A stretch of 64,000 bases of DNA from NCBI RefSeq assembly GCF_000718015.1, contig NZ_JODY01000001.1:484779-548778 (forward strand), read 5' to 3'. Below the pieces are notes generated by a model. That model was not told where the DNA came from, searched no databases, and saw only the letters and a program-made list of their open reading frames with translations. Position 1 is the first letter of the stretch, and each line of letters opens with the position of its first letter. This document shows, piece after piece, positions 45,582 to 53,965 of this stretch. The position numbers were made by a program, and so were the translations under genes. The DNA is from Streptomyces catenulae. Lineage in GTDB: Bacteria > Actinomycetota > Actinomycetes > Streptomycetales > Streptomycetaceae.

Positions 45582-45602
45582 CGCATCGCGCTCTGCGATG
45601 CG
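45582..45602. promoter_or_regulatory. Palindrome CGCATCGC-N5-GCGATGCG between iclR and Rieske genes
   Basis: A perfect 8-5-8 inverted repeat 44 bases upstream of the Rieske start and 150 bases upstream of the IclR start. Position fits autoregulation by IclR together with control of the Rieske gene. It differs in sequence from the palindrome at 44.4 kb. Confidence 0.6.
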
Positions 45603-45645
45603 TTATTCACAACGCCATGATACCGATCAGCGCGAGGGGGGCCAG

Positions 45646-45978
45646 ATGATTCCCGTCTGCCGCATCGACGATCTTCCCGAGGGTGAAGCCGTCCGCATCA
45701 CCGTCGACGACCACACACCCGCCATCGCCGTCTTCCACGCCGAGGACGGCGGCTTCTACGCCGTCGACGACCTCTGCAGCCACCAGGACGCCTCGCTCTC
45801 CGAGGGGTACGTCGAGGGCTGCTTCGTCGAGTGCCCGCTGCACGCCGCCCTGTTCGACCTGCGCACCGGCGCCCCGACCTGCCTGCCGGCCCGCCGCCCG
45901 GTCCGCACCCACGAGGTCGCCGTCGTCGACGGCTTCCTGTACGTCCGGCCCGCGGTGCGGGAGGACGCCGTCGCCTGA
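45646..45978 (+). CDS. Rieske [2Fe-2S] ferredoxin (dioxygenase ferredoxin type)
   Basis: 110 residues, the size of free-standing Rieske ferredoxins of ring-hydroxylating or demethylating oxygenases. Cluster ligands are present: Cys44-Ser-His46 (LCSHQDASL) and Cys63-Pro-Leu-His66 (CPLHAALFDLRTG). GAGGGGG precedes the ATG at 45646. It would pass electrons from a reductase to an oxygenase; neither is adjacent in this window, so the partners must be elsewhere. Its pairing with an IclR regulator and a formaldehyde dehydrogenase suggests an oxidative demethylation or aromatic pathway (inference only). Confidence 0.92.
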   Translation: MIPVCRIDDLPEGEAVRITVDDHTPAIAVFHAEDGGFYAVDDLCSHQDASLSEGYVEGCFVECPLHAALFDLRTGAPTCLPARRPVRTHEVAVVDGFLYVRPAVREDAVA

Positions 45979-46006
45979 ACACCCGGCGGCGGTCCGGCGG
46001 CGCCCG

Positions 46007-46366
46007 TCACACGGCGGCGCCCCCGGCCCGCCGCTCCTCCTGCGCCGCCCGCCGCTCGCGCCGCAACTGCCGCGCCGTGCTGCTCGGCTGCGACTGCACG
46101 CCGTACCGCTGCACCCAGACCTGCCGCGTCACCCAGACGTCGAGCACCGCCCACGTCGCCACCACCGTGCTGGCGACCGTGCAGATCACCGCGGGGAACG
46201 CCAACCACGTTCCGGCCAGCGTCCCCAGGAACGCGATCATCGCCTGGGTCAGGGTGACCGCCACGATGATCACCGCCCGTACCGCCGCCGTCCGCACCGG
46301 ATCGGCCATCCGCCGCCGGGTCGCGGGCTCTTCCCGCCACAACGGGCGCCTGTCGGTGTCCCTCAA
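46007..46366 (-). CDS. Small two-helix membrane protein, unknown function
   Basis: 119 residues from a TTG at 46366 with GGGAGGG upstream; the only ATG nearby (coding MADPVRT) has no ribosome site and would remove a conserved-looking basic head (RDTDRRPLWREEPATRRR). Two transmembrane stretches follow: VRAVIIVAVTLTQAMIAFLG and AGTWLAFPAVICTVASTVVATWAVL. The tail is cytoplasmic and strongly charged (RQLRRERRAAQEERRA). No recognised family; proteins of this shape are, from memory, common next to divergent signalling genes in Streptomyces. Confidence 0.68.
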   Translation of the reverse strand: MRDTDRRPLWREEPATRRRMADPVRTAAVRAVIIVAVTLTQAMIAFLGTLAGTWLAFPAVICTVASTVVATWAVLDVWVTRQVWVQRYGVQSQPSSTARQLRRERRAAQEERRAGGAAV

Positions 46367-46736
46367 CGCCTCACCCTCCCCGTACGTACCGCCGCCCGGA
46401 CGCCGCCCGGCGCGCGCGGGGCGCCCGCCGGAGAACGGCCGCGTGCCGCCCGGACGCCCGGCGCCGCCGCCATCGTCACCCACGCCACCACGCGGGGGTG
46501 ACCCGGGGTGGGGCAATTCCGGCCACACCATGGAGTGATGGCCGGAGGCGGTGGGCCGGGCCCCGCCGACCCCCGGGCACCTTGTCCGGGAATCGCCGGA
46601 CAAGGCCGGGCGATCCCCGCCGGTACTTTCCCCAAGGTCCGGCCGGGCCTTCGGGTTGGCCACCGGGCAGTAGTAGGCTCGCGCCGTTTGTTGACGGAAC
46701 ACCACCCCCGGCCACCGGGGCTGACTGGGGGAGGCC
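46367..46736. other. Divergent intergenic region upstream of cvnA
   Basis: 370 bases without a gene. It holds the inverted repeat TCCGGCCA...TGGCCGGA near 46.52-46.55 kb, the stronger hairpin listed separately at 46580-46605, and a -10-like TAGGCT at 46674-46679 oriented towards cvnA. Confidence 0.5.
46580..46605. promoter_or_regulatory. Perfect 10-bp inverted repeat upstream of cvnA
   Basis: CCTTGTCCGG (46580-46589) and CCGGACAAGG (46596-46605) are separated by 6 bases. It lies about 70-95 bases upstream of the possible cvnA -10, so an activator or repressor site is as likely as a terminator-type hairpin. Confidence 0.5.
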
Positions 46737-49424
46737 ATGCGCTTTCGCGGGAAGTCGATCCGCCGGAAGATCGTGGCGTTGCTGCTCGTACCGCTGGTTT
46801 CCCTGACAGCCATGTGGGCGTTCGCAACGTACGTCACCGGTCGCGAGGCAGATCAACTGCTCACCGTCGGCCGGGTCATCCGGAATCTCGGCCACCCCTC
46901 CCGGAACCTCGTCGAGGATCTCCAGCGGGAGCGGCGGCAGAGCCTGATGTACCTCGCCGACCGGCGGGACGCCGATGCGCTGCCCCAATTCCAGCAGCAG
47001 GCACGGGCCACCGATGAATCCCTCGCCCGGCTCCGCGCCGAGGCCGAGCTGCCCTCCGTCCACGACGACCTCGCCCACGGCACCGCCACCGCCCTGGACG
47101 ACGCGGTCAAGTCGCTCGCCCCGCTCGCCTCCCTGCGCCGTCAGGTCCAGGACAACACCATCTCGCGCGACGAGGCGTTCGAGGCGTACGCCGGGATGAT
47201 CGACTCGCAGTACGACCTGGTCGTCGCGTTGCATGTGCTGGACGACGTCGACCTGGAGAAGCAGGGCCGCGCCCTGGTCTCCCTCGACCGCGCCCGGGAG
47301 GCGTTCGCCCGCGAGGACGCGCTGCTCTCCGCCGCGCTCGCCTCCGGCCGGATGACCAAGATCGACCTGCGCACCGTCTCCGACGAGATCGCCGAACGCC
47401 GCGTCCTGATGCGCACCGGCCTGCCCCTCATGCCGGCCCACGACCGCGCCGCCTACGAGGACTACTGGCACTCCGTCAAGACCCGCGAACTGGAGGCGGT
47501 GGAGGACGCCGTGGTGGCCGCGGGAGCCGACGATGCCCCCAAGGCCGTCAACGCCGAACGCTGGGACATCCTCGCCTCCACCGTCCTCGACGACCTCCAG
47601 CGCATGGGCCAGGAATCCGGCGAGCACTACCGCGAGCGGGTCCGGCCGGTCGCCCTGGCCGTCGTCGCGAAGGCGGCCGTCGCCGGTGTCCTCGGCTTCG
47701 TCGCCCTGCTGGTCTCCCTGATCGTCTCCGTCCGCATCGGCCGACGGCACGTCAAGGACCTCACCGCACTGCGCAGGACCGCCCACGAGGTCTCCGGCGT
47801 CCGGCTGCCCGCCGTGATGCGGCGGCTCGCCGCGGGCGAGCAGGTCGACATCGAGGCCGAGGTGCCGCGCCGGGAGTTCGGCCCGGACGAGACCGGCCAG
47901 GTCGGCCAGGCCCTCCACACCCTCCAGCGGGCCGCCGTCGAGGCCGCGGTGAAACAGGCCGACATGCGCCGCGGCGTCTCCGAGGTCTTCGTCAACCTCG
48001 CCCGCCGCAGCCAGGTGCTGCTCCACCGTCAGCTCACCCTGCTGGACACCATGGAGCGCCGCACCGAGGACACCGACGAGCTCGCCGACCTCTTCCGCCT
48101 CGACCACCTCACCACCCGTATGCGCCGCCACGCCGAGGGCCTGGTGATCCTCTCCGGCGCCGCCCCCTCCCGGCAGTGGCGCAAGCCGATCCGGCTGATG
48201 GACGTGGTGCGCGCCGCCGTCGCCGAGGTCGAGGACTACGAGCGCATCGAGGTCCGGCGGCTGCCCCGGCTCGCCGTCGAGGGCCCCGCCGTCTCCGACC
48301 TCACCCACCTCATCGCCGAACTCCTGGAGAACGCCACGGTGTTCTCCCCGCCGCACACCGCGGTCCAGGTCGTCGGTGAGCGGGTCGCCAACGGCTTCAC
48401 CCTGGAGATCCACGACCGCGGTCTGGGGATGCCCCCCGACCAGCTGCTGGAGGCCAACCTCCGGCTCGCCGAGACCGCCGAGTTCGAACTCTCCGACACC
48501 GACCGGCTGGGCCTCTTCGTCGTCAGCCGCCTCGCCCAGCGCCAGGGCGTCCGCGTCTCCCTCCAGCCCTCGCCGTACGGCGGCACCACCGCGGTGGTGC
48601 TGATCCCCGGCGCGCTGCTGACCGACACCGAGGAGGGCGAGGACACCGGCGGCGTCTTCCTGGACGGCCCGGACCTGCCCCGGCTGGAGCCGGTCACCGG
48701 CGAACCGGCCGCGCTCGCCGAGGCCCGCGCCCAGGGCCCGCGCGCCGTGGGACCGGGCCGGACCGACGACGCCCCGCACCCGCTCGACGAGGAGGACGGC
48801 GTCTTCCGCGGCCGCACCCGTGGCCGCCGCGCCGCCGCGCCCACCGGCCCCACCCCGTCGCCCGCGCTCGTCCCCCGGCCCCGGCTGGCCCCCGCCGAAC
48901 ACCACACGCCCGACGACGGCCCGGCCCCGCTGCCGCGCCGCCGTCCCCGGCCGCCGGTGCTCGTCTCGGACCACGGCCGTACCGTCGACGACGGCGAGGC
49001 ACGCGCCCACGCGGGCGGGCCCGGTGACGACGGCCGGGAACCGTCCGGCCACCCCCGCCCGGCCGACGGGGACTCCCCGGCGGCATCCGGGGACGACGGC
49101 CCGGCGGAGCGCCCCGCGGGCCCCGGGAGCACCGCGGGCGGGCTGCCCCGCCGGGTGCGGCAGGCCAGCCTCGCCCCGCAGCTCAAGAACGACCCGGACC
49201 GCCGGGCCGGTGACGGCCCGCCCGGCGCGGCCGACGACGACCGGGACGCCGAGGAGGTCCGCAGCCGGATGGCCGCGCTCCAGAGCGGCTGGCGGCGCGG
49301 CCGCCGCGACACGGGCGAGGACCCCGCGCCCGACGATCACGCGGACCGGGACGCCACCGGCCGCGACGGGGACGACGGGGGCACGACAGCAACCAGAACC
49401 ACTCCGGGAGGGGACGGTCCATGA
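46737..49424 (+). CDS. cvnA: Conservon histidine-kinase-like protein CvnA
   Basis: 895 residues; GGGGAGG before the ATG. First membrane helix about residues 10-30 (IVALLLVPLVSLTAMWAFATYV), extracytoplasmic NIT-type helical sensor (about 40-295), second helix about 300-330 (AKAAVAGVLGFVALLVSLIVSV), HAMP-like linker, then a histidine-kinase-like dimer region (FRLDHLTTRMRRHAEGL) and an HATPase domain with HLIAELLENATVFSPP (N-box) and HDRGLGMPP (G-box). The final 250 residues are disordered and Pro/Asp/Arg-rich. No response regulator is adjacent; instead CvnB, CvnC and CvnD follow, the diagnostic conservon set, thought to work as a G-protein-coupled-like membrane complex in Streptomyces. Confidence 0.93.
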   Translation: MRFRGKSIRRKIVALLLVPLVSLTAMWAFATYVTGREADQLLTVGRVIRNLGHPSRNLVEDLQRERRQSLMYLADRRDADALPQFQQQARATDESLARLRAEAELPSVHDDLAHGTATALDDAVKSLAPLASLRRQVQDNTISRDEAFEAYAGMIDSQYDLVVALHVLDDVDLEKQGRALVSLDRAREAFAREDALLSAALASGRMTKIDLRTVSDEIAERRVLMRTGLPLMPAHDRAAYEDYWHSVKTRELEAVEDAVVAAGADDAPKAVNAERWDILASTVLDDLQRMGQESGEHYRERVRPVALAVVAKAAVAGVLGFVALLVSLIVSVRIGRRHVKDLTALRRTAHEVSGVRLPAVMRRLAAGEQVDIEAEVPRREFGPDETGQVGQALHTLQRAAVEAAVKQADMRRGVSEVFVNLARRSQVLLHRQLTLLDTMERRTEDTDELADLFRLDHLTTRMRRHAEGLVILSGAAPSRQWRKPIRLMDVVRAAVAEVEDYERIEVRRLPRLAVEGPAVSDLTHLIAELLENATVFSPPHTAVQVVGERVANGFTLEIHDRGLGMPPDQLLEANLRLAETAEFELSDTDRLGLFVVSRLAQRQGVRVSLQPSPYGGTTAVVLIPGALLTDTEEGEDTGGVFLDGPDLPRLEPVTGEPAALAEARAQGPRAVGPGRTDDAPHPLDEEDGVFRGRTRGRRAAAPTGPTPSPALVPRPRLAPAEHHTPDDGPAPLPRRRPRPPVLVSDHGRTVDDGEARAHAGGPGDDGREPSGHPRPADGDSPAASGDDGPAERPAGPGSTAGGLPRRVRQASLAPQLKNDPDRRAGDGPPGAADDDRDAEEVRSRMAALQSGWRRGRRDTGEDPAPDDHADRDATGRDGDDGGTTATRTTPGGDGP

Positions 49425-49867
49425 CCGCACCGCAGGCAGCAGCCACCACCGCATCGGCCTTCGCGCAGGGCTCCGGCGAGCTGAACTGGCTCCTCGACGA
49501 ACTCGTCGAGCGGGTCGGCAGCATCCGCAAGGCCCTCATCCTCTCCAGCGACGGCCTCGCCACCGGCGCCTCCAAGGACCTCACCCGCGAGGACGGTGAG
49601 CACCTCGCCGCCGTCGCCTCCGGCTTCCACAGCCTGGCCAAGGGCGTCGGCCGCCACTTCGACGCGGGCCGGGTCCGCCAGACCCTCGTCGAGCTGGACG
49701 ACGCGTTCCTCTTCGTCAGCGCGGCGGGCGACGGCAGCTGCCTCGCCGTCCTCGCCGACGCCGAGTCCGACGTCGGCCTCATCGCCTACGAGATGACGCT
49801 CCTCGTCAAGCGTGTGGGGACGCACCTGGGGACCGCGGCGCGCGGTGGTGCGCCCGCGGGCAGGTGA
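49421..49867 (+). CDS. cvnB: Conservon roadblock/LC7 protein CvnB
   Basis: 148 residues of the roadblock/LC7 fold (ELNWLLDELVERVGSIRKALILSSDGLATGASK, then LVELDDAFLFVSAAGDGSCLAVLADAESDVGLIAYEMTLLVKRVG). In conservons it acts as the likely regulator or exchange partner of the CvnD GTPase. The ATG overlaps the cvnA stop (ATGA) and its own stop overlaps the GTG of cvnC (GTGA), so the three are coupled. Confidence 0.94.
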   Translation: MTAPQAAATTASAFAQGSGELNWLLDELVERVGSIRKALILSSDGLATGASKDLTREDGEHLAAVASGFHSLAKGVGRHFDAGRVRQTLVELDDAFLFVSAAGDGSCLAVLADAESDVGLIAYEMTLLVKRVGTHLGTAARGGAPAGR

Positions 49868-50295
49868 CCAGCGGTGCGGACATGACCGAACAGTCCGATC
49901 CGGCCGCCCGCCACGGCGGAGCGGCGCGCTGGTACGACGACGAGGCGGGCCCCGTCGTCCGCCCGTACGCCATGACACGCGGACGCACCCGTACGGCGGC
50001 CGAGGACCGGCTCGACCTGATCGCCCTGGTGATCACCGAGAGCCGGTACGACGCACCCGACGGCGACCACACCCTCTCGCCCGAGCAGCTCGACATCGTC
50101 GAATGGTGCCGGGCGGCGCCGCAGTCGGTCGCCGAACTCGCCGCCGACCTCGACCTCCCGGTCGGTGTGGTGCGGGTGCTCATCGGCGATCTGCTGGACG
50201 CCGGGCTGGTCCACCTCACCCGCCCGGTGCCGCCCGCCGAGCTCCCCGACGAGCAGGTGCTGCGTGAGGTGATCGACGGTCTGCGCGCCCTGTGA
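49864..50295 (+). CDS. cvnC: Conservon DUF742 protein CvnC
   Basis: 143 residues of the DUF742 family: VVRPYAMTRGRTRTAAEDRLDLIALVITE, then a winged-helix-like part (LSPEQLDIVEWCRAAPQSVAELAADLDLPVGVVRVLIGDLLDAGLVHL). The GTG at 49864 overlaps the cvnB stop; an ATG at 49882 is an alternative start. Function is unproven; it is always found with CvnA, CvnB and CvnD. Here it is followed by a terminator and then by a gene foreign to conservons. Confidence 0.92.
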   Translation: MTSGADMTEQSDPAARHGGAARWYDDEAGPVVRPYAMTRGRTRTAAEDRLDLIALVITESRYDAPDGDHTLSPEQLDIVEWCRAAPQSVAELAADLDLPVGVVRVLIGDLLDAGLVHLTRPVPPAELPDEQVLREVIDGLRAL

Positions 50296-50303
50296 GCGGC
50301 CGC

Positions 50304-50322
50304 GGCACGGACTCCCCGTGCC
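50304..50322 (+). terminator. Hairpin after cvnC
   Basis: GGCACGG (50304-50310) pairs with CCGTGCC (50316-50322) over a 5-base loop, and the flanking CCGCGG runs extend the stem with a small bulge. It begins 8 bases after the cvnC stop. Confidence 0.55.
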
Positions 50323-50419
50323 CGGCCGCGGCCCGGCGTCCACCCCGTCAAGTGACCGTTGTTACGGTCTGGTTGAGGCATCACCACCCCGGTCGGGGTC
50401 CTACGAGAAGAGAGCCGAC

Positions 50420-51286
50420 ATGACCGCGGACACGTCGCCGTACCCCCTTGAACGCCTGGAGATCCAGGTCGGCCCGCACACCCACGGCGCCCTCGCCGCG
50501 GGACCGGCCGACGGTGAGCTGGTCCTGCTGCTGCACGGCTGGCCCGAGTTCGCCGACTCCTGGTCCGAGGTGCTCCCCGGCCTCGCCGCGGCCGGGTACC
50601 GCGCCCTCGCCGTCGACCAGCGCGGCTACGCCCCCACGGCCCGCCCCGACGGCGTCGCCTCCTACGCGGTCACCGAACTCGTCGCCGACGCCCTGGCGTT
50701 CGCCGACTCCCAGGGCGCCGACCGCTTCCACCTCGTCGGCCACGACTGGGGCGGGCTGCTCGCCTGGGTGCTGGCCGGTGCCCACCCCGACCGGCTCCGC
50801 TCGGTGACCTCGCTGGCCACCCCGCACCCGGGTGCGCTGCGCCGCGCGGTGACCGAGGACGCCGATCAGCAGCGCCGCTCCGAGTACGTCGGCCTCTTCC
50901 GGACCCCCGGGACCGCCGAGGAGAGCTTGCTCGCCGACGGCGCCGCGCTGATGCGCCAGGCGTTCGGCGGCCATGTGCCGGAGGCTCTCGTCGACGCCAA
51001 CATCCGGCGGCTCTCCGAGCCGGGCGCGCTGACCGCCTCGCTCAACTGGTACCGCGCGCCCGCCGAAACCTTTGCGCTGCCCGCCGAGCGGATCACCGTA
51101 CCCACCCTCTACGTCTGGGGCACCGAGGACATCGCCCTCGGCCGCACCGCCACGGAACTGACCGCCGAGTGGGTGGACGGTCCCTACCGCTTCGAGGCCC
51201 TGGACGGCGTCAGCCACTGGCTGCCCGAGGAGGTGCCCGACCGGGTCACCGCGCTCCTCGTCGAGCATCTGGGCCGCCATTCCTGA
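50420..51286 (+). CDS. Alpha/beta hydrolase, epoxide-hydrolase type, inserted in the conservon
   Basis: 288 residues. [10 protein letters not shown] holds the HGxP oxyanion motif, [11 protein letters not shown] carries an Asp nucleophile as in epoxide hydrolases and haloalkane dehalogenases (Ser would mark an esterase), and [14 protein letters not shown] holds the catalytic His. The cap domain lies about residues 130-220. The ATG at 50420 is preceded by GAGAAGAGAG. The gene lies in the same direction between cvnC and cvnD, with its own leader and two hairpins after it, so it is probably transcribed separately. The epoxide substrate is unknown. Confidence 0.9.
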   Translation: MTADTSPYPLERLEIQVGPHTHGALAAGPADGELVLLLHGWPEFADSWSEVLPGLAAAGYRALAVDQRGYAPTARPDGVASYAVTELVADALAFADSQGADRFHLVGHDWGGLLAWVLAGAHPDRLRSVTSLATPHPGALRRAVTEDADQQRRSEYVGLFRTPGTAEESLLADGAALMRQAFGGHVPEALVDANIRRLSEPGALTASLNWYRAPAETFALPAERITVPTLYVWGTEDIALGRTATELTAEWVDGPYRFEALDGVSHWLPEEVPDRVTALLVEHLGRHS

Positions 51287-51299
51287 CCCCTCGTTCCTC

Positions 51300-51333
51300 G
51301 GCGGCGGACGCCGGATTCCGGCCGTCCGCCGCC
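51300..51333 (+). terminator. Terminator after the hydrolase gene
   Basis: GGCGGCGGACG (51300-51310) pairs perfectly with CGTCCGCCGCC (51323-51333); the 12-base loop itself can form a small GCCGG/CCGGC stem. It begins 13 bases after the hydrolase stop. Confidence 0.75.
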
Positions 51334-51368
51334 CGGCGCCCTACCCGCCTTTCGGGACACTTACGGAC

Positions 51369-51390
51369 GTCCTGCCCGCGCGGGCAGGAC
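51369..51390. promoter_or_regulatory. 22-bp perfect palindrome upstream of cvnD
   Basis: GTCCTGCCCGC runs directly into its reverse complement GCGGGCAGGAC with no spacer. It lies 136 bases upstream of cvnD and after the terminator, so it may be an operator for cvnD or a second terminator. Confidence 0.5.
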
Positions 51391-51525
51391 GCTCCGGCCG
51401 CACAAGTGGGCGTGGCCGGGCGTACGTTGTACCGTTCCTCAGCATCCGCAGGCCGCTCGTCGGCCCCCACGGCACGGCGCCGCGGGTATGGGCGGAATCA
51501 TCGGCACATTCGGGAGAAGCAACCC

Positions 51526-52137
51526 ATGGTCCTCGGGCTTTCTGAGCGTCGCCGCCGGTCGTCAGCCGTCGATCCGACGACCCTGAAGATCCTCGTCGCG
51601 GGCGGATTCGGCGTGGGCAAGACGACGCTGGTCGGCGCGGTCAGCGAGATCAAACCGCTCCGTACCGAGGAACGGCTCACGGAGGCGGGCCGCCCGGTCG
51701 ACGACCTCGACGGCGTGGAGTCCAAGACCACCACCACCGTCGCGATGGACTTCGGCCGGATCACCGTCAACGACGCCCTCGTCCTCTATCTCTTCGGCAC
51801 GCCCGGGCAGGACCGTTTCTGGTTCCTCTGGGACGAGCTGGCGCTCGGTGCGCTCGGCGCGGTGGTGCTCGCCGACACCCGGCGGCTCGCCGACTCCTTC
51901 GCCGCCGTCGACTACTTCGAACGCCGCGGGCTGCCGTTCACCGTCGCCGTCAACTGCTTCGACGACGCCGAGCAGTACCCGCCGGAGACGGTCCGCGAGG
52001 CACTGGACCTGGACGACCGGGTGCCGGTGCTGCTCTGCGACGCGCGGAGCAAGGAGTCCGTCCGCGACGTGCTGATCACCGTCGTCCAGCACGCCATGCA
52101 GATCAGCGCCGAACAGCGCGAACCGGCCCTGTCCTGA
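51526..52137 (+). CDS. cvnD: Conservon Ras-like GTPase CvnD
   Basis: 203 residues of the small GTPase family. P-loop AGGFGVGKTT (residues 25-34), switch region with ESKTTTTVAMDFG, GTPGQDRFWFLWDEL as the G3 motif, and NCFDD in place of the usual NKxD, as is typical of Streptomyces CvnD proteins. In conservons CvnD is the G-protein-like output that cycles on CvnA. A GGGAGAAG site precedes the ATG. It is separated from cvnABC by the hydrolase and terminators, so it is expressed from a separate promoter. Confidence 0.94.
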   Translation: MVLGLSERRRRSSAVDPTTLKILVAGGFGVGKTTLVGAVSEIKPLRTEERLTEAGRPVDDLDGVESKTTTTVAMDFGRITVNDALVLYLFGTPGQDRFWFLWDELALGALGAVVLADTRRLADSFAAVDYFERRGLPFTVAVNCFDDAEQYPPETVREALDLDDRVPVLLCDARSKESVRDVLITVVQHAMQISAEQREPALS

Positions 52138-52191
52138 CGGCCGCGGGCTGCCGGCCCGGGCCCGTCGGCCGTCCGGTGGCCCCGGTCCGTC

Positions 52192-53892
52192 TCAGCCGCC
52201 CGGGACCGGCGCCGGACGGCCCCGCCGCCGCTCGGTCACGTCGGTGTCCGGGCGGCCCACCACCCAGCTCGCGCCGGTCAGCGCCTTCGCCGCCTTCTTC
52301 AGCGGGGCCAGCGCCGCCGCGGCCTGACCGTGCCCGCTCACGCTGCCCGGCGGGCACACCACCGTCGCCAGCGACAGCGTCACCGGCGCACCGCCCGCCT
52401 CCCAGCCGACGTCGAGCAGCGCGGCGGCGAACGGTTCCAGCCCGCCCGGCTCGGCCAGGACGAGGAAGTCGTCGCCGCCGATGTGGCCCACCCGCGCGTC
52501 CGGCTCCCGCCCGGCGACCTCCGCCAGCGCCCGCCCCACCGACCGGATCAGCTCATCGCCCGCGGCGAACCCGGCACCGTCGTTGACCTGCTTGAAGCTG
52601 TCCACGTCCAGCCAGCTCAGCGCGAACGGGCGGCCCTCCGCGATCCGCCGGTCCACCTCGCAGTTGACGGCGTCGGAGCCGGGCAGCCGGGTCAGCGGAT
52701 TGAGCCGCGCCGCCTCCTCCACCCGGCTCTCCGCCAACGCCCGCAGGATGTCGGCGAGATGCACCACCCCGACGCACCGGCCGCGCGCGTCCACCACCGC
52801 CACGTCGTCCCCGGTCCGCGACCGGTCGCCGTCCGCGATCAGATCCAGCACCTCCCAGGCGGTCGCGTCCGCCCGGACCGTACGGGGCCGGTCGGCCAGC
52901 CGCAGCGCCGGGCGGTCCGCGTAGAGGGCGTGGCCGTACCGGCCCGACAGCGACAGCAGGAACCGGTCCCGGTCGACGGCCCGCACCGGCACCCCGTCGG
53001 CGTCGACCAGGAGGATGCCGCAGACGTCCGGGAAGGCGGTGAGATGGCCGCGGACCGCGCCCGCCGACGCGGTCACCGGCAGCAGCGCCGCCGGTTGCAG
53101 GAACTGCGCGATCGGCGGCCCCGGCCGGGCCCCGTGGTGCGGTACCGGGGCGGGCGCGGGCGGCGGCAGATGGACCTCGGCGGCCGGACGGCGGGCGGCC
53201 GGGGCGAAGAGATGGCCCTGGGCGAGCTGCACCCCGGCCGCGCGCACCGCCGCGTACTGCCGCTCCGTCTCCACGCCCTCGATCGCCAGCAACCCGCCGA
53301 GCTGCGCGCACAGCTGCCGCATCGCCGCCACCGCGGCCCGCGCGCCCGGCGCCGACACCAGCTCCGCGCAGAGCGAGGCGTCGAGCTTGACGAGATCGGG
53401 GGCGAGCGTGCCGAGCAGCCGCAGCGGCGGATCGCCGTCCCCGACGCCGTCGACACAGATGCGGTAGCCCTCCTCACGCAGCCGCGCCACCCCCTCGGCC
53501 AGCGCCGTCGGCGGCAGACCGGAGAACGGTCCGCCGAGGTCGAGGGTGACCTCCCACGGCCGTCGGCCCGCCTCGTGCACGGCCTTGCTCAGCGCGGTCG
53601 GCCCGGGCCCCGCGGCGACCGTCGTGGCGTAGAGGTTGAGGTGGAGCGGGAGCAGCACCTTCTGCCGGGCCGCGGCGCGTACGGCGAGCGCGGCGAGTTC
53701 GGCGTCCAGGCCGGGGGAGCGGCGCGCGGCGGCCAGCACATCGCCGCTCTCGGGGCGGGCGAGCACCTCCAGGGCGACGACCGTGCCGGTCGCCAGGTTC
53801 ACGACGGGTTGGTACGCGAATCGGAGCTGGTCCGTCCAGGCAGGCACGGCAGCAGCATGCCGCTCCCGGGGCGCCGACCGGGCCCGGTTCAC
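52192..53892 (-). CDS. EAL - CBS pair - GGDEF protein (c-di-GMP signalling)
   Basis: 566 residues. An N-terminal EAL domain (about 20-250) has ExLxR as ALEVLARPE and the EGVE motif (LAIEGVETERQ), but the metal-binding DDFG reads VDGVG, so the second Asp is lost and phosphodiesterase activity is doubtful. A CBS pair (about 265-390) and a C-terminal GGDEF domain (about 400-560) follow, with the signature as GHIGGDDFLVL (GGDDF) and LDVDSFKQVNDGAGFAAGDELI. I started it at GTG 53892; a GTG at 53847 (MPAWTDQLRFAYQPVV) is also reasonable. In Streptomyces c-di-GMP blocks sporulation. This protein may be a sensor or binding scaffold. Confidence 0.88.
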   Translation of the reverse strand: MNRARSAPRERHAAAVPAWTDQLRFAYQPVVNLATGTVVALEVLARPESGDVLAAARRSPGLDAELAALAVRAAARQKVLLPLHLNLYATTVAAGPGPTALSKAVHEAGRRPWEVTLDLGGPFSGLPPTALAEGVARLREEGYRICVDGVGDGDPPLRLLGTLAPDLVKLDASLCAELVSAPGARAAVAAMRQLCAQLGGLLAIEGVETERQYAAVRAAGVQLAQGHLFAPAARRPAAEVHLPPPAPAPVPHHGARPGPPIAQFLQPAALLPVTASAGAVRGHLTAFPDVCGILLVDADGVPVRAVDRDRFLLSLSGRYGHALYADRPALRLADRPRTVRADATAWEVLDLIADGDRSRTGDDVAVVDARGRCVGVVHLADILRALAESRVEEAARLNPLTRLPGSDAVNCEVDRRIAEGRPFALSWLDVDSFKQVNDGAGFAAGDELIRSVGRALAEVAGREPDARVGHIGGDDFLVLAEPGGLEPFAAALLDVGWEAGGAPVTLSLATVVCPPGSVSGHGQAAAALAPLKKAAKALTGASWVVGRPDTDVTERRRGRPAPVPGG

Positions 53893-53965
53893 ACGCTGTT
53901 CATGCAGGCTTCCGGAGCGTGGGGGAGCCGTGACCGCACGGCGCCGCGCACCCGCCGACCGTGCG

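Noticed and set aside
43117..46000. A JetD (toprim nuclease) gene near the condensin-like operon
   Set aside because: I read both flanks: dehydrogenase, IclR and Rieske genes to the right, pcp and transporter genes to the left. None has toprim or DUF3322-like features.
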